A stretch of DNA of 64,000 nt, from the NCBI RefSeq assembly GCF_031755915.1, contig NC_083379.1, positions 6,149,501 to 6,213,500 of the forward strand. Reading direction: 5' to 3'. A program made the translations under genes and the position numbers. Source of the DNA: Ziziphus jujuba. Taxonomy: Eukaryota; Streptophyta; Magnoliopsida; Rosales; Rhamnaceae. How positions within the stretch are numbered: the first letter of the stretch is position 1; every line of letters starts with the position of its first letter. The notes beneath the pieces were generated by a model, which had not been told where the DNA came from, searched no databases, and was given only the letters and a program-made list of their open reading frames with translations. Below, piece after piece: positions 1 to 9,656 of this stretch.

Positions 1-1772
1 TCGAGGACACTGCAGTTGAGTGATCTAATTGTTTGGTCTTCCGATTCAACGGTACTTCCATCCGCGGACCATTTTCGATGGAACGGGAGGATTATAAGGG
101 AGGTGAGCTTGTTCAAAGCAAGAGTACAGATGTCGTCGTGCATGTAAGTCGTCGGAGAGATGGCGGTGAAGACACTCACAGACGTAGCCCCTTCGTTTTC
201 TCTCTGAAAATGAGTGAAGGAGAGGATGACATTTTCGGAGTAGGAGTAGTTCGTGAGAGTTTTCTTCTGAAGCTGGTGGGAAATGAAAACGGGTGAAGCT
301 CGGCCGACGAGCTCGATGAGATGGAGAACGTAGACGGCAATGGGGTTTTCCTTCGTTGGACATGAGGTATCAAGAAGGTTGATAATGGCTGCACTGTTGT
401 CGGATCGATTAGCACAAGCAAGTATACGGATTTCAGACTCATATTGGGAATGCATGAGGTTTCTTTTCTGATATCCTCCGTATTTCCTTTTCGGATCGTA
501 CAAGACATTGACGAGAAGCGGAACGGTGATTGAAGTGAAAAGGATTGTCGCCATTACAAATGCATAGACCTCGAAGTCTATAACCTGCGGAACAAAAACG
601 ATTCCAATAAGCTTCTTTTATTAACTTTGGACATAATAAGACATCCTATTATTGATAATAAGATGTACAAGTCCATGACATAATAATAGGCGTGCACGCC
701 CACTATAGCATTTGTTCATGTGTGTATTACCTTGCTGTCTCTGGCAAAGCTATAGGTGGCCATCTCAACCACTCCTTTGTAGCTCATAATGAGGGAAAGC
801 GCAATAGAGTCCTTGAGAGGCAACTTGCAGAACAATGGAGGAATCAGGACGAAGAGAAATTTGGAGATGACAATGACAGAAACAACAACTGCATTGGCCT
901 TTTCCAAAGGGGTACTAAACTTGAGGTCATGCGGGCTTGCTTTCAACATGCAGATGGTGGTAAAAATTGGCATGAAAACTCCATTGGTAATGACATCAAA
1001 CTTCTTGACCAAAGTGGATCCAAGTGGAGGCCCGTCAGGGACGGCTAAGCCCAATATAAATGGCCCAAAAACAAGAGTAAAATGGTAGAAATTGGAAAGC
1101 AAACCGGAAGCCAGGACAAGCAAGATGATCAAGGAAATGTAAACTTTCTTCACAGGTCTGCCTTCTGGTGTCTGTTTGACCACCCATAACATTGCTGGTC
1201 TAGCAACATACACAACGAAAAATAGGTACATTATCAATAAAGTCAAGTCCCTTATAAAAATGGGAATTGAGTGGTCCATGACCTTAGCCATGGTAGTAAC
1301 AGATGTGAGAAAAGTTCCAAACACATCGCTAACGATGGCAGAAGACAATGCCAACCGACCAAGCTCGGAGCTTAGGATTTTGAGGTCACCGAGGAGACAA
1401 GCTATCACTGGGAATGATGTGAGTGAATGTGTGGTTAATACGAAGACGATCTGCAAATGGCCTTGTTTGTGTAAATTCCATATTTGGCCAACAGCCAGTT
1501 GAGCTATGGTACCGAATAGTAAAGGTGCTAACATGGCGAGTGCACCGGTGTAGAAGGCCTTCGTTCCGGTTTTGAATACGATACTCGGGTCCATTTTAAC
1601 TCCGATCAAGAACATGAACATTGAGTACCCAAACAATGATATTGTGCCAAGTATTTCTTGATTCACAAACCGAAATACGATGCTTGCATACTTTTCAATA
1701 AAAGTTGCTGCTACTGCATCACCAAGGAATACCCCAGCCTATATAGTTCATAATATGCAAACCAATCATCAA

Positions 1773-1809
<37 letters not shown>

Positions 1810-2504
1810 ACCCAAAAGAAAAACCAATAAATTTATCACACTAATAGTGTATATATGTTTCATTGTTTTTCAGTTGGTGTTACAGCAGACTTTTTTTTTT
1901 TTTTTAAATGACAGTCTGGATTGACTGGACCCAAGATATATAATTATGACTAAAGAAAAAGTTGTTTGGTCAATTCAAGAAAAAATATATATGCCAACGA
2001 TTTATTGTTTTCCAGCTAAAACTTCTACAATTTTCCTTCGTCTTTCGTTTAGAATCCTAGAAGGGAAATTTTAAGTAATTGAAAAAAAAAATTATTAAAA
2101 ACAGGAGGAGGAGGAAGTAAGAAAACTTTTAATTTGCAAAATTGAACAAGAACACTATGATAACAAAGACACAGCATATATAATATTGAAAAAAGTAAAA
2201 AATAAAAAAGAATGAAAATGATATGACGTACCAGAAGCTCAGAGACAAGCTTAGGAAGACCAGCAAAAGATAGAAAAAAATGAGTGATTTGGGTGACGGC
2301 AAAGATGGCAAGCATCTCAATTTCAAGAACAGGAATGGTATAGTTCTGCACTGGCAAAGAGAAATGTACATCAAATGGCATCGTGAAATTCAACTTCCAG
2401 TTCTCACTCATGTTCCATAATCCCTCCGAGTTTGCCTTTGGAGGAAACTGAAAACACACTGTCGTCGGGAATGCATCTCGGACGCTTGTGTTAAACAAGT
2501 CCAT
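1..2504 (-). CDS. Cation/H+ antiporter of the CHX (CPA2) family, 3' end outside window
   Basis: Membrane antiporter exchanging K+ or other monovalent cations for protons; plant CHX proteins act in plasma or endomembranes. Three exons are visible: 2232-2504, 731-1738 and 1-584, all joined in phase 0, giving about 622 residues of a family near 800. Exon 1 holds the soluble N-terminus and first membrane helices. Exon 2 carries the exchanger core, with GVKMDPS and, in the helix that usually has an Asn-Asp or Asp-Asp pair, SSAIVSDVFG, so only the second Asp is kept. Exon 3 starts the cytosolic C-terminal domain, with RILACA and VYVLHLIELVGRASPVF, which are typical of CHX. The ATG at 2504 is chosen because the in-frame extension to 2573 has no ATG. 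Which CHX member it is cannot be told. The rest of the C-terminal domain lies beyond position 1. Confidence 0.93.
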
Positions 2505-2625
2505 TTCTTTCCCTTTTTTCTTTTCTTTTTCTATGCAAAGAAAATCGAGATAGAGATCTCGGCTTTCTTGCACAGATTCTTAATTTCCAGTCCTATGCTC
2601 ATATATATATATATATATATAAACA
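2505..2625 (-). promoter_or_regulatory. Leader and TATA-like region of the CHX gene
   Basis: A 22-bp alternating TA tract at about 2600-2621 lies about 100 bp before the ATG at 2504 and could act as a TATA region. The short leader between them is pyrimidine-rich on the coding strand. Inferred from position only. Confidence 0.35.
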
Positions 2626-4080
2626 CTTTTGTGTGCATGTATATGGAACCAACTAACTATACAAGCATTTTTGTTTCGCTATATTACACCGTGGTCGTTT
2701 AAAATGGTGAGGAAATAAAGCTGGTTTTAAGACCATACGTAACGTTTTATACCTATAATTAGCTATAGAAGTTTCGTTCTTAAAAAGTCTTATCTATAGT
2801 TTTGCTGTTGTCAATTCCTTTTTCTTCTTGGTTTAATAATTTAGTTACCGTCTTACAAAGAAAAAAACTGTTTAACGAATTCAAAACTATATTGTAAAGA
2901 TAGTAAAAGGATGCACATGTCTTGGTCATTACGTCGGTTTAACCTTTTTTTTTTTTTTTATCTTTTTTACATGTCTATATATGTGCTCTTTTGAATACTA
3001 ACATTTTATTTGTGAGAATCATTGATCAGATAGGGGATATTATCACATTTTACTAAAATAGACCTTTTTTTTTAATAAAATTGAAATTTATAATATTGAG
3101 TTTTTCAATTTAGCCCCATGGTGTGGAGTACCAATAGATCCATGTGTTTTTTCAGTTAGTACTTGACAATTTTTAACTAAAGGGGAGAAAATTTCATTTA
3201 GATTTGGTGTTAATTTGAAATGTCATCTATCAACCATATTAATGGTGGGAGCAAAACTTCCAAAAAATGTTGGTACCACATTATCTTTTATTTTTCTTAT
3301 TAAATCACGTCTTATATGTAAATTCAATGTCTTATGTAATTTCAATGACCTAAAATGATGCATAATATTATATGTTGTTAAAATAAAATTATGACAAAAT
3401 ATTTATTTGTGAATGATTCATTACACATTATTCATACAATAAGTACATATAAATTTTTATCTTATGGAAAGGAGACATAAAAGACAAATTTATTTAGACC
3501 CTTTTTATTTTACAATAGTTTAATTAGATTCTACAATGTCAAAAAAAAAGCCATTAATTTGTTAAATACATAGTCAATTTTTACTAAATAATTTTAACTT
3601 TTAAATGTTAATAAATATATTTTTTGCTTGACTAAACGTCAATAAATATCAAAATCAATATTTTATAATTAAATAATATTATAAAAATACTTCTACAGCC
3701 TTAAATTATTAAATTAACGGATAAAAACACATAAATATGTTCAGGATGATTTTTCAAAATTAAAAAGTGAATGACATTTTTTAACTCGGATCCATACTTT
3801 TTCGGTACATGAACAATTGAGATATTTTAACTGCACATTCAATTAAATACTACCATGTGTATCATTACATGTTAAAAAAGTAAACTTTTTGGGTGGAGTC
3901 AGATGAAACTTAACATCATACTAACCTTCATGAACATGCACGAGGTGCATTATTTAAGGGAATATTGAATGAGCCAGTTGATTTGGCCATGTACGGTGAA
4001 TATATTTTCTTTCTTATTTTAGTGTTAAATTTTTTTTGGTTATTTACTTATTATTATTATTATTTTGATTACGATCTAAC
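2626..4080. other. Intergenic, AT-rich
   Basis: I see no open reading frame with coding character, no RNA gene and no clear transposon ends here. The stretch is AT-rich with short poly-T and poly-A runs. It separates the minus-strand CHX gene from the plus-strand COR413 gene, so it holds both upstream regions. Confidence 0.5.
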
Positions 4081-4459
4081 TTAGAACTGCGAACCGTTCA
4101 CGTGGCACCGTTCCATTAGCTGGAAAAGTAGCACTCTATGGAGCGTGAATCAAATCGATGAATCAATATCTGCCATGTCGAGAAAAGTCTCATTGTCTCG
4201 AAGTTTGATGCACACCCATAACACTTTCCCTACACTGCGTCGTATTGACTAAGCCACACACGCAAACAAACTGACACGTGTATTCGTTGCATGTGGGCGC
4301 CCACATCAACTTTCATGATTAGCACGAGTGCTCCACTTCAATTACTAAAGGGGCACTCCAATTTCCAGTGTCTTCTTCTTCTCCTTCTTCTTCTCTTTTT
4401 AACCGTCACAGACTACAGGACGAAGCTTAGGAAGGATCAGAGAAAGACTGAAGAAAGAA
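4081..4459 (+). promoter_or_regulatory. Promoter and leader of the COR413 gene with two G-box/ABRE cores
   Basis: CACGTGGC lies at 4099-4106 and ACACGTGT at 4274-4281. Both contain the CACGTG core bound by bZIP/ABF or bHLH factors, and the first matches the ABA-response element. They sit about 360 and 185 bp before the ATG. A TTC/CTT-rich tract follows at 4371-4397, as is usual in plant leaders. COR413 genes are known to respond to cold and ABA, so the elements fit. I saw no CCGAC cold-response core in 3800-4460. Confidence 0.5.
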
Positions 4460-6370
4460 ATGGCGTCGCTTTCTTTCTCTTCCACGTCAGCACATACTTT
4501 CTCTCTTCACTGCAATAGCAAGCTCTCTGCTTTCTCTCAATCAAAGCCGGCCTTGCTCTTCAATTGCGCTCCTTATACTCAGACCTCTGGCTCGCTTCGT
4601 TACAATCCTCTCAGGTAGGTAAATTTTCAGCCAATTCGTTTTGAACTCTTCAATTTCCGGTCGAGAACTTTTTTTAGGTTTCATTTATTCTTTTTTTTTC
4701 TTTTTTTTATTTAGAAGTTTGGTTGGTAATGAGGGAAAGTTGGTGATGAAGACGAAGAGGAAAAGCATGGGATTGAGTGCGGTGTGTTACGCTGCGCCTC
4801 TCACTGTTCGTAACCTCCAATGGATCTCTACCATTTCTTCTGCGTGCGTTTATCTTTCTCTCTATAATCACGTTTTGAAGGCTGTTAAAGTTTCTCTTGT
4901 TTCTTTCTTTTTTTTTTTTTTTTTTTTTTTTTTTGGGTGAAATTGCAGACTCTTTTTGTTTCCTTTACGTTGAATGTTTTCTTTGCCTGTAGGTTTAATT
5001 ATATAAAACAACTGTGGTACAGTAGCTGTCTGCGTCTGCATTAAAGATAAAACTGGAAAACACCAAATAGCTCTCTTTTGTTATTAGAAGTTTAAGAAAA
5101 TAGTTTGAGTGTATGTCATGGACATGTTAATGTTAGTCTTTGCTTATATATGTGCACTGATTGATACTCAAATTACTATTATAGGGTTTTATTGCTTGCA
5201 AAGGGCACTGCTGTTCAGAAATCCTTTATTGTTCCGTTGATTGCTTTGCAAGCCCCAACTAGCATAATCACGTGGATGAAGTAAGCCCTTCATGGAGGTT
5301 TCTCATTTTCAACTTTATTTTCTTGTAATTAGATACATAAAGCCATCGCATGCTTTTTATTTGTTTATTTATTCATTTATTTATTGTTATTCTAAAAATG
5401 TTATAATGAGTTAATTTGCCTTCTTTCATCGATTACCCTAGAAGCAGTGGAAGACTTATCTTGTGGATTTATTCTCAAATGGATTTATGGCTTGCTTAAC
5501 CGGTTAACTTACATTAGTTACTATTGCAGGGGTGAATATGGTACTTGGGCTGCATTCTTAGCACTTCTTGTTCGTCTCTTCTTCTTTATTCCTGGTAGGT
5601 TTTTCATCATTACTTGGTTTGAATGTTATCTTAGGGTGAAGGTTATCAAATAAAACTTGGTGGTTTTCAGTGTTCAAGATATTGATTTGATTCAATAATG
5701 GTCAATGAACCTGCCAATTTAATGTTTTCTTTCAATTTAAGCATTAATGGTGCAGGAAAATTGTCAGGGGAGATTGGTGGTGTAAGTCAACATGAAACCT
5801 GGAGGGAAATTAATTATGTAGATCAGTGATCTCAACATTCTTAGGGATTACCATTGTTTGCGGTTTTTCCCAGTTGAAATTTTTTAATATATTAGATAAG
5901 TATGGAAGAACGAATAAATGAAGCCAAGTATGAAAATAAACGAATTGATTAATATCTCTATGTGTCTTGATCTGGTGGATTTTTACCAATTTCATCCAAA
6001 TAAATCTTGTATTGGTAATTTTTTGTTTATAGGTGAGCTCGAGTTGCCATTTATGGCATTACTATTGGTGATTGTGGCTCCTTATCAAGTTTTGAACCTT
6101 AGGCAAGCAAATCATTATTTTTACTTTTATTTTATTTTTTATCAATGAGACAAGCATTTATATTTCTCTTAGTTCTTATTCTTCTCAGTGTTTTCCATTG
6201 ACAGGGGAACGCAACAAGGTGCTATTATATCACTGGTCATTGCAGGATATTTGGCTTTCCAGCATTTCTCACGAGCAGGAAGTTTGCAGAAGGCATTTGA
6301 CCAGGGATCAATTGTTGCCACCCTAGCCATCATATGTCTCACCGTTGTATCATGCTTCCTTCTGATATAA
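4460..6370 (+). CDS. COR413IM: Cold-regulated 413 inner membrane protein, chloroplastic (COR413-IM)
   Basis: Multi-pass protein of the chloroplast inner envelope, linked in the family to cold acclimation. Six exons: 4460-4614, 4715-4843, 5185-5280, 5530-5594, 6033-6102 and 6205-6370, giving 226 residues. The first 60 or so residues are Ser-rich with few acids, as in a transit peptide. The remainder is a run of hydrophobic segments with family motifs CYAAPLTVRNLQWIS, LLAKGTAVQKSFIVPL, ALQAPTSIITWMKGEYGTWA, ELELPFMALLLVIVAPYQV and FSRAGSLQKAFDQGSIVATL. Intron 5 is odd: it starts with GC (AG|GCAAGC), and no GT donor nearby keeps the frame. The last intron and last exon also occur, diverged, at 8250-8735. 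Numbering within the COR413-IM group is not decided. Confidence 0.93.
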
Positions 6371-6720
6371 TCATTGTACAGTCCTAAAGAATAATCTTAT
6401 TAGCAAAATATGTAAGTTATTGAATTCATATGAACACAAGAATTGAGAACGGTGTATATTAATATATCCTTTCTTGCATTAGATATGTGTTTCGTTTCTT
6501 TAACAGATACAATAAGATTTGTCAAAGACTAAATGTGAATTTGCATTCATTTTCCATATGCACTTCCTCAGGTATTCTTTATATTCACGAACATTACCAT
6601 AACATTAATATATCACCCCATTTTACATGTAGATTTAACTTCTTTTGGGTTCAATTTGGATTTTTATATAGATTTAATAATATTTTTCCAATTTAACAAA
6701 TATTTTTATAATTTTATAAA
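6371..6720 (+). other. 3' flank and untranslated region of COR413-IM
   Basis: AT-rich sequence after the stop codon. Positions up to about 6575 are repeated, diverged, at 8516-8735. No gene is seen. Confidence 0.5.
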
Positions 6721-6767
6721 AATTATAATGGAAATTCTTGAAAGATGTTATGGAAGTTTTGGCATGG

Positions 6768-6801
<34 letters not shown>

Positions 6802-7439
6802 GTTTTGATAGAAATATAGATAAAAATTTTGATGAAAATTATGAAAAAAAAATTTATTATTATTATTTGTTTTTTTTTGAAATCTAAATATCCCATGGAC
6901 TTATTAAAAAATTGAAATTTCAAAGTAATATGGCAGAAATTATAGATATTTTGTGAGTCTTGTGATGGACTGGTAATTCCTAAACAAGTGCTCTTCCCTG
7001 ATGATGCTAAAGCCAGTAATATATCGGTCATCGTTGAGCTATGTCCTGCCTCTCGATGCGTATCACGGCCGAAAATGTGGAAATGACAATGACATCAAGC
7101 GGCTAGATGACATCGAGCGGTTCGTGGATGCATTGCTCGAGCAGGGAAGAGCATTGGCCACGACCGACTTGGTAGGTGTCTCAACTTGTTGAATTTGTCC
7201 TGAGTCAACTCAGGTGGGATCCTCAAGTGGTGCTGAATGTCTTGCTCGGCCATTGAGCTCTTGCCTTTCTACTTGCCTACATAGCTTCTGCTCCTATATT
7301 TCCCGTCAAACGGTCGTGGCGTTAAAAAGAGGTAGTTTTAGAGTTAAAAGAAAAAAAGGAATGAAGGAGAAAAACTTTAGTTCTTGACATATGGTACTTT
7401 TGGTATGGGTGCACGTCATTGACTCCGCAAGCAGATACC
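6721..7439. other. Unassigned insert with an unusually GC-rich part
   Basis: A TA microsatellite at about 6769-6798 leads into AT-rich DNA, then about 6960-7330 is clearly richer in G+C than its surroundings. An open frame at 7001-7192 covers this part, but I recognise no protein family in it. It separates the COR413 gene from its partial copy and may be a worn mobile-element piece. That is an inference. Confidence 0.3.
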
Positions 7440-7580
7440 TTAATATATATATTGAACAATATTCTTTAGTTAAGTATGGAAGAAACAAATAAATGAATTG
7501 ATTCTATCTGTCTTGCTGGGGTTTCTACCAGATCTTTTACCTATTTCATCCAAATAAATCTTGTATTGGTAATTTTTAGT
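7440..7580 (+). repeat. Copy of the end of COR413 intron 4
   Basis: The sequence around 7447-7580 follows COR413 intron 4 just before exon 5 (about 5890-6030): both have the 'aagtatggaaga' stretch, then 'tttcatccaaataaatc' and 'ttgtattggtaattttt'. Exon 5 itself does not follow. This is the left part of a mosaic duplication. Confidence 0.7.
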
Positions 7581-7692
7581 CTACTAATAGATTTATATGA
7601 ATGAAGCATACAATAATGCAAATGCTGACAATAGGTCTTAACCTAGCAGCTTATTGTCTCCTTGAATGAATTGCCATCTCACTGCCGAGGGA
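7576..7692 (+). repeat. Copy of the X8-gene 3' flank
   Basis: This block matches about 9468-9630, just downstream of the X8 protein gene, in the same orientation. Shared words include 'gaagcatacaataat', 'gctgacaata', 'cctccttgaat' and 'ttgccatctcactgc'. The copy is shorter by about 45 bp. It joins directly onto the COR413 intron copy on its left. Confidence 0.7.
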
Positions 7693-7894
7693 TAGCTGAT
7701 TTGGCCTTATATGGTCATTGTTTTCCATTTTTATTTTTGTTTTAATTTTTATTTTATTTTATTTTTTTTCCATTTAGTTTCTTCTCAATCTTGTTCCTCA
7801 AACCTCGAGAGCTTTTGTGTGCTGAATTTGAGGTTCTTTTTGCCATTTTTTGGTATCCTCTTCATCGAGATTTAATTCCTAGAGTTCATCAACA

Positions 7895-8250
7895 ATGTCA
7901 GCCAAGCTAGAAGTGGAGATTCTTCAATGGCAAGGCAAGAAGATGAGAGCTGTACTGGTTCAAATAAAGGTAGCCAAAGCAATTAAACACCCTTGCTGCA
8001 ACAACAACAGAAGAAAAGAAGCAAGAGATCGTGATGAGCATCATCATTTTATATCTCTCAAACAATGTTCTAACGAAGTTAGATGAGATCAAGACCACAG
8101 CTCATATGCGGACCAAACTGGAGCAATTATATGAGGTGAGCTCTCTTCCAGATCGTATTCTTCTACTTGAACAATTATTTGTTTTTAAGATAGATGTTTC
8201 TAAGGATTTAGATACCAATCTTGATACTTTCAAAAGATTAAATTTTGCAC
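7895..8250 (+). mobile_element. Ty1/copia gag fragment, frameshifted
   Basis: The start MSAKLEVEILQW, the following MRAVLVQIKVAKAIK, and then in another frame ILYLSNNVLTKLDEIKT, MRTKLEQLYEVSSLPDRI and FKIDVSKDLDTNLD follow the order of copia-type gag polyproteins. At least one frameshift near 8040 breaks the frame. No long terminal repeats, protease, integrase or reverse transcriptase are seen, so only a gag piece is left. It ends where the COR413 intron copy begins. Confidence 0.75.
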
Positions 8251-8735
8251 CTAAGGCAAGCAAATCATTATTTTTTTTTATCAATATGACAAGTAATTAT
8301 ATTTCTCTTATAGTTTTATTTCCTTCTCAGTGTTTTCTATTGGCAGGGTAATACAACAAGGTGCTATTATATCACTGGTCATTGCAGGGTATTTGGCTTT
8401 CCAGCATTTCTCACAAACAGGAAGTTTGCAGAAGGCATCTGACCAAGGTTCTCTTGTTACCACCTTAGCCATCATATGTCTCACTGCTGCATCATCCTTC
8501 CTTCTAAGATAATCATTGTACAGTCATAAAAAGTAGAGTAATCTTATCAGCAAAATATGTCAAGTTATTGAATTCATATGAACACAAAAGAATTGAGAAC
8601 AGCTGTATTTTTCCATATCCTTTCTTGCATTAGATATGTGTTTCACTTCTTTAACAGATAGATACAATAAGATTAGTCAAAAACTAAATGTGAATTTGCA
8701 TTCATTTTCCATATGTACTTCCTCTGGTATTCGAA
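8250..8735 (+). pseudogene. Partial copy of COR413-IM: last intron, last exon and 3' flank
   Basis: This block follows 6102-6575 closely, including the GCAAGC donor, the intron, the acceptor (TTGGCAG) and the last exon at about 8348-8512. The exon can still be read to its stop, with QQGAIISLVIAGYLAFQHFS intact and several substitutions. Exons 1-5 are missing and a copia gag piece lies upstream, so a full protein cannot be made. If the gag frame were spliced to this exon at the GC donor the phase would be wrong. Confidence 0.85.
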
Positions 8736-9467
8736 TCGCTCCACCAAAAGCATATGTTGAAAATTTCTTAATGCAGAATAAATCATTTGATCACAAAATT
8801 ATATCATCTTTGGGTTGTGATTTATTATACAATTGCAAATAGAAAGGAGATCTTGGAACACCTAACTCAAACAGTGTGGTTTTGTTGTTCATATTAAGAT
8901 TTAAAGGCATGAAACTGTGCATGTTATTCGAAAGATGTTTTGAAGTCGTCATGACAATGTGATGACAAGATTTGGTTTGCTACAAGTCATGATTAATCTT
9001 TTACCTGAAGTTGTTGAAGAAGTTGTATGCGAACCTACTATGTCTTTTCTCTGTTTCTTTAGGTAGGTAATTGTAAGTTGTAAGTGTGTCAATTGTTATA
9101 ATCTGATCAAATTTATATGGCTTTTAATTTTATCTTTATTACTTGTCAGTTAAAAAAAATGAAAGACGAAAAGTTAACGTAAGTTGTCATTATTGTTTAG
9201 GGCTTTCAGATCCAAAGCTTTTTACCATTTCACATAACCACACTTATTACTCTGTATATTTCTTGTCTGCTGATTATTCATTTTGGGTCAGTATATCAAA
9301 TTAGTTAGCTAGCTAAGATTAATTGTCTCTTCAATAGAAGATAAGGCCAAAAGCTAGGCTTGTCTAATAAATTATTTTGCTAACACCGAAGAGAGAGTAA
9401 CCTTGTGCCTACAAGTACAAGAACCTAATCGATTTCTTTGCTCTTTCTGTTTTCTCCCTCAGGCTTC
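8736..9467. other. Intergenic between the COR413 partial copy and the X8 gene
   Basis: AT-rich sequence without a convincing gene. Part near 9400-9650 is likely the 3' untranslated and downstream region of the minus-strand X8 gene. Confidence 0.4.
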
Positions 9468-9656
9468 TTAGTCTACTTATAGGATTACATAGGTTGAAGC
9501 ATACAATAATTCAAAAGCTGACAATAAGGTCTTGAGATAACATAATAGCTCATGGTCGATCCTTATTGCCTCCTTGAATTTCATGTAGTGTACTGGCAGG
9601 TGAATGAGTTGCCATCTCACTGCGAAGAGAACTACTGAAGCTAACTTTGTTTCTGT

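Noticed and set aside
692..1502. Plus-strand frames opposite the CHX exons
   Set aside because: The minus-strand frame has clear CHX motifs and in-phase splice sites; these are shadows.
2505..2573. N-terminal extension of the CHX protein
   Set aside because: The extension starts with GTG and contains no ATG; the ATG at 2504 fits better.
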